Origin: Tautonia rosea
GTDB lineage: Bacteria; Planctomycetota; Planctomycetia; Isosphaerales; Isosphaeraceae
Assembly (NCBI RefSeq): GCF_012958305.1
Contig: NZ_JABBYO010000007.1
Location: forward strand, 248,001-312,000
DNA: 64,000 bases
Reading direction: 5' to 3'
The notes beneath the pieces are model-generated. The model was not told where the DNA came from, did no database searches, and was given only the letters and a program-made list of their open reading frames with translations. Every line of letters begins with the position of its first letter. The first letter of the stretch is position 1. Position numbers and translations under genes: made by a program. Positions 9,817 to 18,633 of this stretch are shown in pieces.

Positions 9817-10470
9817 ATGACCATTTGCGTTGTAACCCGATCACTGGCACCCTCGATTCCGGCCGTGGCAATGGCCCAGACCCTTGCTGCGATGGGGCAT
9901 CGGGTGGTGGTGCTTCTGGCACCGGCCGACCACTCGCGTGAGTTGCCGTCCGAGCAGACGATCGAATCAAGGGGGATGGAGATCCATCGTCTGGCGACCC
10001 CTCGATGGCTGAGGAGGGTCGGGGGGCGTCGGGGGCGTCGTCTGGCGATCGCCCAAGCCCTGCGAAGGCTGGAGCCGCAGGTCGTCCATCTGACCGACGA
10101 GGGCGATCGGGGGGTCGCCGTTCCGCCGGGATCTGTGGTGATTCAGAGCACTTCACGTGCTGAACCGCTGCGAGGGGCGGATGCGACCGTGACGCCTGAC
10201 GGCCGATTCTTCGACCGATCGGGCAGGCTAATGGAGTGCCCCGGGGTGCCGCCGATGCCGAAGTCGCTGGCTGTGGCCGATGGGCTTGATCCGGAGGTTT
10301 CAGCCTCTCAATGGCGGGTGTTGACGTACCTGGCTGGAGTGGACCAGCTTCGCCGATCGCGACGAGTTCGGCTCGATGGGCCTCATGCCGGAGCATCGTC
10401 GCGGTCGATCCCTTTCCCTGGCCGATCGACGGGTCGACCGACTCCGATGGGGGCGATGGGAACGATATGA
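9817..10470 (+). CDS. Partial GT4-like protein (N-terminal domain only)
   Basis: 217 residues, starting one base after the preceding stop. Residues 1-130 look like the N-terminal Rossmann half of a GT4 enzyme (ICVVTRSL...AVAMAQTLAAMGHRVVVLL...PQVVHLTDEG). No donor-binding C-terminal domain follows. The last 45 residues are Arg/Pro/Ser-rich and unlike the rest. From about 10340 another frame (reading ...FADRDEFGSMGLMPEHRRG) has a more ordinary composition, so a frameshift or truncation near there is possible. It may be a decayed member of the operon or a short partner protein. The gene call is fairly safe; function is not. Confidence 0.6.
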   Translation: MTICVVTRSLAPSIPAVAMAQTLAAMGHRVVVLLAPADHSRELPSEQTIESRGMEIHRLATPRWLRRVGGRRGRRLAIAQALRRLEPQVVHLTDEGDRGVAVPPGSVVIQSTSRAEPLRGADATVTPDGRFFDRSGRLMECPGVPPMPKSLAVADGLDPEVSASQWRVLTYLAGVDQLRRSRRVRLDGPHAGASSRSIPFPGRSTGRPTPMGAMGTI

Positions 10471-11547
10471 CACGAGTTCGTTTCGAGAGCCAACCGCGCG
10501 GACAATCGAGTTCGTTTCGAAAATTGGGATTGAGCGGGGATGGCTGGCGAGAGGTCTGTCCGAAACGGCCGGTCTGAGCCCGGTCTGCGGGCTCGGTGCG
10601 CCGAGACGAGGGGCTCGGTGCGCGGGATTCAGAGGGAGGCGTGGGGCTGTTTGTCCCAAACTCGGAATGGGTTGCGTCGATCTGGCGAAATCCGTTTCGG
10701 AGAATGGCATCTCGGAATTGGGTTCGTATCGTACGGGTCCTTGTCGTCGACGTGCGCCTGACCGTTTGAGGCATGGTGTGCCTCAAGGTGAACGATCCGG
10801 TGCGCTTCGAAACGGGGTTCAGTGCGCTTTGGGTGTGCGTCTGGGTGCGCCTTGGGGGCTGTGCGATTTCGGTATCGTGATCGAGTTGCCAAAGAAGGGC
10901 CTTGATCCTTCGGGACTATCGCGGAACGGAGGCCGGAAGGCGACACAGTTCTGAAGAGTCGAGGCGCAACGGGATCGAAACCCGCCTCTCTTAGTCTCGT
11001 GAAAACGGGGCGAGGGAGTCACACAAAATGAAGGGCTCGGAATTTTTTTCCCTTGCGAGAACAGGGGATGAGCAGGCGAACAACTGGTTTTGGCGGGGAG
11101 CGCGGGAGGGGACGGGGATCGCACGAAGGGTCGATCGCGTCGAGGAGCACGATTCGAGGCATTGCCGGTCTCGAACGAAGGTAACGATTTGAGTCCCATC
11201 GCCCCCGATCGGAAGGTCGTGGGGTGATGAGGCCTCTGAGGAGGGGAGGAGGGTGGCCAAGCCGAAGGGCAGGGCGCTTGCAACTTCGGTCGCGTCCTCC
11301 GTGCGCCTGGTCTGCAGAAAACGGACGATCCGGGGAGTGAAGGGTGATGGGAGCGTCTTCGACGACACCACAGAAAGGGGACGCGAAAGGCCAGCCGAGA
11401 GAGGTTGGAATCGTTGAGGGCTCGAAGGGGGTATCGTCTGGAAATGGGAGGGCAGGGGGGGGATGATCGGGGGGCATTGTCGTCAGAAAGGTCGGCGGGG
11501 GTCGACCGACGTGAGCGAAGTCTCTGCAGTTCGAGGAGCTATCGAAG
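10471..11547. other. Long stretch without a convincing gene
   Basis: About 1.08 kb between the partial GT4 and the oxidoreductase. Open frames exist on both strands but none has a recognisable domain, a good start or normal codon use. From 10570 to 10900 the DNA has loosely repeated words such as GGCTCGGTGCGC, TTGGGTTCG and GGTGCGCTT. It also looks less GC-rich than its surroundings near 10660-10720. It could be the remains of the GT4 gene, other decayed DNA or a non-coding RNA locus. No hairpin-plus-T terminator was seen. Confidence 0.4.
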
Positions 11548-12870
11548 ATGAGCGCACCACGCAACAACGCCTCCCGACGGACGTTCCTGATGAGTGCGGC
11601 AGCCGCCTCGGTCGGCGCGATCGCATTCCCGACGGTCGTGCCCGCGAGGGCGCTAGGACGTGATGGAGCGGTCGCGCCAAGTGACCGGATCGTTCTGGGA
11701 ACGATCGGCGTGGGAGGCCGGGGGCGGGGGCTCAACCGGATGTTCCTCCAGCATGCTGATGTGCAACTGGTGGCGGTGTGCGACGTGGACGCTTCACACC
11801 GACAACAGGCAGTCGTGGAAGTAAATGAACAGGTTGGCAACGATGATTGCGCCTCGTATCATGATTTTCGAGAGCTGATTGCCCGGGACGACATCGAAGC
11901 GGTGATCGTGGCCACGCCGGACCACTGGCACGCGATTCCGACGATTGCCGCGGCGCATGCGGGCAAAGATATATACTGCGAGAAACCCTTAACGAACACC
12001 GTGGCCGAAGGGCGGGCGATCGTCGATGCGGTGAATCGCCACCAGCGGATCCTTCAGGTCGGCAGCCACGAGCGATCAGGGGACAACGCGCGGTTCGCCT
12101 GCGAATTGGTGCAGAACGGTCGGATTGGGCGGGTCCACACGGTGCGGATCAACCTTCCCGACAACGACAATCACCACCAGGAAGCCAAGGGCCTGGCTGA
12201 GGTGCCTGGACCGGAGCCGATTCCCGACGGGTTCGACTACGACTTCTGGCTCGGCCATACCCCTCGCGTCCCGTTTGCCGAGGCGCGCTGTCACTTCTGG
12301 TGGCGGTTCAACCTGGCCTACGGTGGCGGCGAGATGACCGACCGCGGTGCGCATGTGATCGACATCGCTCAGCTCGGCCTGGGCACGGATCACACCGGCC
12401 CGGTTCACTTCGAGGCCAAGGGTCGACGGGGCGAAGGGTTATATGATGTTTTTTGGGATTATGAGTTCACCAATACGTACGCCGATGGGACGAAGCTGGT
12501 CGGTTCGACCGAGGGCCCGCGCGGTTTGAAGTTCGAAGGTGAGGACGGTTGGATCTTCATCGAGATCCATGGTGGTCGGCTCGAAGCCTCCAGCCCGTCG
12601 TTGCTGGAGGAGACGATCGGTCCGGATGAGGTCCACCTTGGCCGCAGCCCCGGCCATCAGCGGAATTTCCTCGACTCGGTTCGCAGCCGACAACGCCCGG
12701 TTGCCCCCGCCGAGGTCGGCCACCGGACCGCCACCATCTGCCACCTGAACACCCTGGCGATGCTCACCGGCCGCCCCCTCACCTGGGACCCCGAAGCGGA
12801 ACAGGTCACCAACAGCGAGGACGCCAACCGCTTGCTCTCTCCCATGATGCGCAAGCCCTGGTCCCTCTGA
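11548..12870 (+). CDS. Gfo/Idh/MocA oxidoreductase, Tat-exported
   Basis: 440 residues. The N-terminus has a twin-arginine signal (ASRRTFLMSAAAASVGA), so it is exported folded with its cofactor. A Rossmann NAD(P)-binding domain follows (IGVGGRGRGLNRM, then VAVCDVD). The ATPDHWHAIPTIAAAHAGK and YCEKPL motifs are typical of Gfo/Idh/MocA enzymes. The C-terminal substrate domain has the conserved GGGEMTDRGAHVIDIAQ. Planctomycetes carry dozens of these, thought to act on sugars or inositols in the periplasm; the substrate cannot be read from sequence. It stands alone with its own terminator. Confidence 0.92.
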   Translation: MSAPRNNASRRTFLMSAAAASVGAIAFPTVVPARALGRDGAVAPSDRIVLGTIGVGGRGRGLNRMFLQHADVQLVAVCDVDASHRQQAVVEVNEQVGNDDCASYHDFRELIARDDIEAVIVATPDHWHAIPTIAAAHAGKDIYCEKPLTNTVAEGRAIVDAVNRHQRILQVGSHERSGDNARFACELVQNGRIGRVHTVRINLPDNDNHHQEAKGLAEVPGPEPIPDGFDYDFWLGHTPRVPFAEARCHFWWRFNLAYGGGEMTDRGAHVIDIAQLGLGTDHTGPVHFEAKGRRGEGLYDVFWDYEFTNTYADGTKLVGSTEGPRGLKFEGEDGWIFIEIHGGRLEASSPSLLEETIGPDEVHLGRSPGHQRNFLDSVRSRQRPVAPAEVGHRTATICHLNTLAMLTGRPLTWDPEAEQVTNSEDANRLLSPMMRKPWSL

Positions 12871-12890
12871 TCGTCTCCTCGCTCCCCTCG

Positions 12891-12921
12891 CCCGGCGTCC
12901 CTCGAGCGTTGCGACGCCGGG
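12891..12921 (+). terminator. Hairpin terminator after the oxidoreductase gene
   Basis: CCCGGCGTC at 12891-12899 pairs perfectly with GACGCCGGG at 12913-12921 across a 13-base loop, followed by TTTCCC. It begins 20 bases after the stop codon. Confidence 0.75.
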
Positions 12922-12965
12922 TTTCCCTCCGCGCTCCTCGTCCCACCGGCACCTTCGCCACCTCC

Positions 12966-12994
12966 TTGACCCGGCCACCCTGGCGCATTACCAT
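12966..12994 (+). promoter_or_regulatory. Probable promoter of the tRNA-Gly gene
   Basis: TTGACC (12966-12971), a 17-base spacer and TACCAT (12989-12994). Transcription would start near 13001, about 70 bases before the mature tRNA. The same TACCAT -10 appears at the GntR promoter (25199-25204). Confidence 0.5.
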
Positions 12995-13071
12995 GCCCTA
13001 GGATCGACCGTTCTTCGGGAGCACCAACGGTGCGTTCGAGCCCCATCTCCCGAACCTCGGCCCTTGCCAAA

Positions 13072-13143
<72 letters not shown>

Positions 13144-13487
13144 CTCGACCTCACCTGCACCGATTTTTTTCAGGTGACTGCCCACGGAGCTGAAGCCGGA
13201 GGCCTTGGGCACGGCGACGACGCTGGTCGATGAGGTCATCGTGGCCGTCCTGGACCTGGCCGAGGGTCAAGACAGGCCGGTCGGCCCGCCAATCGGTTCG
13301 GCGCGCTTGTGATGCGAGATCGGCTTGTCTTTTGGCGCACAAACGAATCTCCATGAGGAGGCGGGATCGGGAGGGGTTGCGCTTCTTCGGAGGGACGCCG
13401 GGAGTCCCGGGTGGGTCCCTGGTAGAGGATGCAGACGCGGTGCCCTTTTGGAGGGATGGCCACCCGGCATCCTTGGATCGAGGGGAG
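13144..13487. other. Intergenic region after tRNA-Gly
   Basis: 344 bases with no supported gene. TCACCTG at 13151-13157 and CAGGTGA at 13171-13177 form a 7-bp inverted repeat with a T-run in the loop; this may be a tRNA processing or termination signal, but it is not a standard terminator. The rest shows only short unrecognised open frames. Confidence 0.4.
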
Positions 13488-16400
13488 CTATTGTCCGGGC
13501 CGAGGCGGATCGGAGAGGTCGCGTTGCAGGGCCGTCAACTCCGACGAGTCCAACACCCGGTCATAGAACAGGACATGGGCGACGGCGCCGGCGAAGAAGC
13601 CGCGGGCGAAGGGGGGGAGGTTCGGGTCGTTGCTCCAGAAGCGGGCACCGACGGTCAGCTCGTCGAGGCGGAGGATCCCCTCTTGCCTGGGGATCGAGCC
13701 CTGCGGCCGGCCGTCGATGGAGAGTTGCACGCCGTCGGGCCCCGGCCGGCTGGTCACACTGATCGTGACGAATCGGCCGAAGGGGAGCGATTCGGTCATC
13801 AGGTTGCGGACCCCGATGAACCCCGGCCCCTCGACCATCAGGGTGGAGAATTCGTCTCTTGGCTCGGGCATCAGGTCGATGTTGAAGCCGGACTGGTAGT
13901 CGTTGCGGTCGAAGGCGTTGCCGGAGATGAGCCCGGGCCAGCCTCGGTTGTGATCCGGCTGCACGACGAGCACCGCGGTGAACTCCCGAGCCGTGAGCCC
14001 GGCCATCGACGCCACGAGCGCATCGTCGTTGCCATCGAACCGGACTGCCGGACGGCCGCCGCGGTCCTCGAACCGAGGTTGTGCCTCGATTCGACGCTGG
14101 CGGGGATGCCGCCCGTAGCCGCTGGCATCGGGCCAGACGGCGACCGGGCTCCCGGTGGCCAGTGGCTCCAGGCCCAGAGCGGAGCGGCCCTGGTTGATGC
14201 GGCCGGCGTCCAGCCACCAGCGGAGCCCTGCCTTTACCGGTAGGGACACATCGGCCCAGGGCTCCGATCGCCGCGGTGGAGCGGAGAACTGGACGTACCG
14301 AGAGTCGCCGCCTGCCTCCACGTAGGCCAGGAGGTCGAGCACCTCCTCCCGGTCCAGCGTGTTCAGCAGGCCGGCGGGCATGAGCGAGACGTCCGATCCG
14401 GAGCGCTCCTCGACCTGATCGGCCGGGATCAGCCGGGGCTGATCTGCCTGGGACGGGTCGGTGACAACCTGGAGCGTGCCTTCTTCCTCGGCGACGACGA
14501 GGCCGCTGAGCACCTGGCCATCGGCCAGGGCCAGGATCTGGGACCGATAGGCCTCGACAATCGAGTGAGAGGGCTCGACGATTGAACGCAGCAGGGCGCC
14601 GCCGGGGTCGAGTTCGGCGGCCAATCGCTGGCGGACGTCGGTCAGGTCGGGCCCGGCCACGCCCCCCGAGCCCGCGATGCGGTGGCAGGCCACGCAGGAA
14701 GCGACCCGGAAGAGCTGCTCGCCCCGGGCGAACGACCGGGGCCGGGCCGCATTGTCGAGCAGCGGGCGGAGGTCGTCGTAAGACCATTCCCGGATGACGG
14801 GACGGACCTGCGGTGGCAGTTCCAGCAACGCCGGATCGACGTCGACCGGCGCCCCGGCCTGAGGCACGTCGACGCCAGCACTCCAGAGGATGCCGTTGAC
14901 CAGCATCCGCCGGAACTGGGGGATCGCGAAGTTCTCGTGGAAGTGGCCCAGGGTGGTGCCGAAGCTCCGGCCCCCGTCGGCACGCTCCAGCACCCAGGCC
15001 ACCGTCTGCGCCGTCCCGTCGACGTCGACCGAGAGGACCGGCCTCGCGTCGGGGCTGAACTTCAGATTGAGGTAGAACTCGTCGTGCAGGTCATAGGGCG
15101 CCCAGCCGAGGGAGACGGGGTGATCCGGCTCGACCTGGCGGAGCGGTCTGGTGTCGACCTTCAGCCCGCTATGATCGAAGTTGAACCAGCCGCCGAGGAT
15201 GTCGAGGAATCGCGGGCCGACGTCTTGCTCGGCCCCGGTCGACCAGTGGATCGCCGAGAAGCCGACCCCGCGATTCAGCAGCGCCTCGGCCTGGTGGCGG
15301 TGCTCGGGGCTGAGCAGGATGTCGCCGCTTGGCCGGGAGTAGTAGACGATCGCGTCGGCATCTTCCAGGATCGTCCCGTCCGCGGGCCAGTCGAGCTCTG
15401 GGGAGACGACGGCCTCGACGCCCGGCGTCTGATTCAGGCAGGCGGCCAGGATACGGCACACGTCGGAATACATGTGCGTGGCCCAGGGATGATCGAGCTT
15501 CGTCGGGATGAGGACGATCTTCGTCGTCGCCTCGCGCTCGGCCTGCTTGCGGGTGAGTGCTTCCGGAGCGTCGCGGAACTCCAGCCAGGCGAGGCTCAGG
15601 CCCTTTCCAATTGGTTCGGGCGTTGTGGCGCTCGGGGCACCAGCGAGGAGGGCGACCACGTACAGGTCATGGGAGCCGACCGGATCGGTAAGGGGGGTCG
15701 TCTGCTCGCGATAGATCTCGCCGAGGGCGTCGGAGGCACCCTGGACGGCCACGCGGGCCAACTCGGGACCGTCAGGTGCACCGACTCTCAGGGCGAAGGC
15801 CCCGTCCTCGCCGTCGAAGGCGGCGACGCTCCAGGTAACCCGATCGATGTCGGCCAGGTTCACGTCGCGGAAGGCGATCCAGTCTCCCGGGGTGAAGCGG
15901 GCGACCATCCCGGCCTGTCGCTCGAAGACGTCGACCAGATCGACACCTTGTCGACGGTCGGCCGAGGAGGCCGGCTTGCGTCGGGCATGGAGCACGATCG
16001 ACGACTCGGCCCGCAGCGGCGGCGCCCCCTCGGCGCCGTCATCGGTGTACTCGGCGGTCAGGGTCAGCACGCCCGGTCCCGGCCCAGCGGGCGACCCCGT
16101 CGGCTCGGCCCGGAAGAACCCGCGAGTCCCCGGCACGGGGGCCGGTGTGTCGTCCTGGGCGAGTGAGAGGATCCAGTCGACCATCAACCTGGTCTGGCCT
16201 GTGTCGTGCTGCGGGTGCGGGGGCATTGGCTGGTCTCCCCAGACTCCTGCCCCGCCCGAGACGATTTTCGAGGCGAGCCGCTCCCGGGCCTCGGGATCCT
16301 CCGCATACTTCCTGCCGACCTCTCGGTAGGGAGGCCCGGCCGATGCGGCCCTGGTGGTGTGGCATGAGAAGCAGGTGGTCTTCCGCATCAGTTCGAGCCC

Positions 16401-18290
16401 GGGATGGGCGGCCGACCCGGAGGCCAGGTCATCACCCGGATCGGCACGTCGGCTGAGGAACGCGCGGTTCAGCAGCACGCGTCCCGGAGCGATCGCCCCC
16501 TGATCGGACGAGCCGTCCTCCGAGTCGGTCACCCGGATCTCGTATCGGATCGTCTCTCCCGGGTCGAAGAACGAGCCATGGACTGGGGACACCAACGTGA
16601 CCGACGGCGGGGCGTTGCCCACGCGCACGGTTGACACGGCCGAGGAAGAGGCGCCGGAGCGGTCGGTCACCACGACGGCAACCCGGTGGCTGCCTGGCTC
16701 GTCGAAGGTGAACTCGGCCAAGGGGCCGGACCGATCGGGAGCTGGCCGGCCGTCGACCTCCCAGGCGAACGAGAGTACGTCATCGGGATCGCGGTCTGAG
16801 GAGCCGGTCGCATTCATCCGAACCAACAGCGGGTGCTTCCCGGCCGGAGGATCGGCGGCCAGTCTCGCCTCCGGGGCACGGTTGCCGCGGCGATAGACGA
16901 GGCGGACGACCTGGGCGTCGGTGTTTCCGTACCAGGTGTCGCCGTATTCGAGCAGGTAGAGTGTCCCATCGGGCCCGATTTCCATGTCGATCGGCTTCCG
17001 GAACGCCATCGCGGGGAGGAACGGCTCGACCGAGGCGAGCTCGCCCGCCTCATCACGGCGGACGATGTGGATCCAGTTGCGCGTCCATTCGTAGATAAAG
17101 AGCACGCCATCGAGTTCGTCGGGTAGTCTCAGCGGGGAGTTCTGGAACCCGTCGGCGTGATAGACCGGGCCTGCCATTGCAGACCGTCCGCCGCTTCCGA
17201 GACTCGGAAATCGGTTCGACGGGCCGGAGGGGTACCACAGGTAGGCCGGCCGCGGCGGGGGCAGCTCGCGAGCTCCGGTGTTGTTGGGCGAGTCGTTGAC
17301 GGGCCGGGCCGGGTCGAAGGGAGGGCCGGCGGTGCGAGTCGCGAAGTCGAAGTCGCGGTACGCTTCGTTCGGGCCGACGAACATCGGCCAGCCGAAGTTG
17401 CCGGCCTGGGGAGCCCGGTTGAACTCGTCGTAGCCGTTGGGGCCGAGTCCCAGGTCGAGCTGGATGTTCGGCCCGACGTCCCCCCAGTAGACGCATCCGT
17501 CCCGGTCGTCGACCGTCACCCGGAAGGGGTTTCGGCAACCCATCGCGTAGATCTCCGGCCGGCCCCGGGCCGGGTCGTCGAACAGGTTCCCCTTGGGGAT
17601 GGTGTAGGTCCCGTCCGGCTCGGGGTGGATCCGCAGGACCTTCCCCCGGAGATCGAAGCTGTTGGCGCTGGTGCGCATCGCGTCGAAGTTCTCGCGGCCG
17701 GGGCGACGGTCGACCGGCAGCTCGGGGATCGGCGGGCAGTTGTCGCCGGTGCCGATGTGGAGGTTCCCAAGGCCGTCCATGTGGAGCCCGCCTCCCATGT
17801 GGACCGCGCCGCCGGAGTCGATCGGGTAGTCGAGCAGAGGGACCTCGGAGGCGAGGTCGAGGCCCGCGTCCGCGAGGGTGAACCGCGAGAGTCGCATCGT
17901 CTCCGGCGCGTCCTTCGGGCAGAAAAAGAGGAAGATCCCGCCAGTCCGCTCGAACTCGGGATCGCGTGCCAGGCCGAGCAGGCCGACCTCACCGTAGAGC
18001 GCGACCGGGATCGTGGCCAGGTCTTCGACCGTGCCTGTGCCTGCCGATGCCCGCCGCACGCGGCCTGCACGCTCAATGAAGAGCACGTCCCCGCCCGGCA
18101 GCACTTCGAGCTGGATCGGGTCCTCGCACCCGGCGGCGACGACCTGCTTCTCGAACCGGAGCGGGTCGTACTCAGCGCCGGCGGGCATGGCGGCGGCGAG
18201 GGCCGCCATCAGGGTGACGAGGACCGAGCGCCGTCCGGAGGCGATGTGCTGGGGTTTGATGAAGGTGCGGTCACGCGAGGCGGGCTTCAT
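13488..18290 (-). CDS. Giant exported protein: sugar dehydrogenase, PKD, cytochrome c, ThuA, heme and LamG domains
   Basis: 1600 residues. Domains in order: signal peptide (1-39); PQQ-type glucose/sorbosone dehydrogenase beta-propeller (about 45-465, with GNLHIGTGDN and DVGPNIQ); PKD domain (475-558); a small cytochrome c domain with C640-x-x-C643-H644; a carbohydrate-binding-like beta region (740-905); a ThuA trehalose-utilisation-like domain (925-1140, with IHWSTGAEQDVGPRFLDILGG); a second heme domain of the Pirellula/Verrucomicrobium type (C1199-x-x-C1202-H1203); and a C-terminal LamG/concanavalin-like domain (1355-1590). It is probably a periplasmic or surface enzyme that oxidises sugars and passes electrons to its own hemes. 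The ATG at 18290 is chosen for its signal peptide and upstream GAGGAAG. It is the last gene of the GntR-led operon, but after a 343-base gap. Confidence 0.9.
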   Translation of the reverse strand: MKPASRDRTFIKPQHIASGRRSVLVTLMAALAAAMPAGAEYDPLRFEKQVVAAGCEDPIQLEVLPGGDVLFIERAGRVRRASAGTGTVEDLATIPVALYGEVGLLGLARDPEFERTGGIFLFFCPKDAPETMRLSRFTLADAGLDLASEVPLLDYPIDSGGAVHMGGGLHMDGLGNLHIGTGDNCPPIPELPVDRRPGRENFDAMRTSANSFDLRGKVLRIHPEPDGTYTIPKGNLFDDPARGRPEIYAMGCRNPFRVTVDDRDGCVYWGDVGPNIQLDLGLGPNGYDEFNRAPQAGNFGWPMFVGPNEAYRDFDFATRTAGPPFDPARPVNDSPNNTGARELPPPRPAYLWYPSGPSNRFPSLGSGGRSAMAGPVYHADGFQNSPLRLPDELDGVLFIYEWTRNWIHIVRRDEAGELASVEPFLPAMAFRKPIDMEIGPDGTLYLLEYGDTWYGNTDAQVVRLVYRRGNRAPEARLAADPPAGKHPLLVRMNATGSSDRDPDDVLSFAWEVDGRPAPDRSGPLAEFTFDEPGSHRVAVVVTDRSGASSSAVSTVRVGNAPPSVTLVSPVHGSFFDPGETIRYEIRVTDSEDGSSDQGAIAPGRVLLNRAFLSRRADPGDDLASGSAAHPGLELMRKTTCFSCHTTRAASAGPPYREVGRKYAEDPEARERLASKIVSGGAGVWGDQPMPPHPQHDTGQTRLMVDWILSLAQDDTPAPVPGTRGFFRAEPTGSPAGPGPGVLTLTAEYTDDGAEGAPPLRAESSIVLHARRKPASSADRRQGVDLVDVFERQAGMVARFTPGDWIAFRDVNLADIDRVTWSVAAFDGEDGAFALRVGAPDGPELARVAVQGASDALGEIYREQTTPLTDPVGSHDLYVVALLAGAPSATTPEPIGKGLSLAWLEFRDAPEALTRKQAEREATTKIVLIPTKLDHPWATHMYSDVCRILAACLNQTPGVEAVVSPELDWPADGTILEDADAIVYYSRPSGDILLSPEHRHQAEALLNRGVGFSAIHWSTGAEQDVGPRFLDILGGWFNFDHSGLKVDTRPLRQVEPDHPVSLGWAPYDLHDEFYLNLKFSPDARPVLSVDVDGTAQTVAWVLERADGGRSFGTTLGHFHENFAIPQFRRMLVNGILWSAGVDVPQAGAPVDVDPALLELPPQVRPVIREWSYDDLRPLLDNAARPRSFARGEQLFRVASCVACHRIAGSGGVAGPDLTDVRQRLAAELDPGGALLRSIVEPSHSIVEAYRSQILALADGQVLSGLVVAEEEGTLQVVTDPSQADQPRLIPADQVEERSGSDVSLMPAGLLNTLDREEVLDLLAYVEAGGDSRYVQFSAPPRRSEPWADVSLPVKAGLRWWLDAGRINQGRSALGLEPLATGSPVAVWPDASGYGRHPRQRRIEAQPRFEDRGGRPAVRFDGNDDALVASMAGLTAREFTAVLVVQPDHNRGWPGLISGNAFDRNDYQSGFNIDLMPEPRDEFSTLMVEGPGFIGVRNLMTESLPFGRFVTISVTSRPGPDGVQLSIDGRPQGSIPRQEGILRLDELTVGARFWSNDPNLPPFARGFFAGAVAHVLFYDRVLDSSELTALQRDLSDPPRPGQ

Positions 18291-18633
18291 GGCTGATCTT
18301 CCTCGTTCGGGCAGGTCGCGGATTCCACCCTGCGATTGAGTTCGGGGCCCCTCGGATTTATTGAAGACGGGGCGAGCGTCGGGGGTTCTTCGGACCCGAG
18401 GCCGAACCGACGGGACACGATGCATTGGGCAGCAAATTCTCGTGGTAGACGTCCCGATCGATCGGGATTCCGGTGTCTCTGACCGGCCTGGTCGCCGGAG
18501 ACGGCAGAGTTCGAGTCGGGTCCGGAAGCGACTGAGGATCGCCCTCACGGTCGACCGTCCGTGTGGCGGTGACTTGCGTGCTCGAGGGCGTCACCGCGGG
18601 GGACCTCTCTCCGGGCGCTCGAGGGTGTTCGCA
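18291..18633. other. Gap inside the GntR-led gene run
   Basis: 343 bases between the TIM-barrel-like gene and the giant gene, both minus strand. It holds the perfect palindrome at 18452-18467 and is long enough for a separate promoter for the giant gene. No gene is seen. Confidence 0.5.
18452..18467. promoter_or_regulatory. Perfect 16-base palindrome upstream of the giant gene
   Basis: TCCCGATCGATCGGGA is fully self-complementary. It lies 162 bases upstream of the start at 18290 and outside any gene. Its size and symmetry suit a dimeric regulator, but it does not match the GCAAAGTG arms of the candidate GntR site, so a different protein would be involved. It may also be chance in a GATC-rich genome. 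Confidence 0.35.

Noticed and set aside
11019-11840. Minus-strand open frame of 273 codons at the start of the oxidoreductase gene
   Set aside because: It overlaps the Tat signal and Rossmann region of a clear gene and has no family similarity.
13151-13177. Standard terminator after tRNA-Gly
   Set aside because: The T-run lies in the loop and not after the stem, so it does not form a normal intrinsic terminator.
17157-18296. Long plus-strand open frame within the giant gene
   Set aside because: Antisense shadow; the minus-strand frame has clear dehydrogenase motifs.
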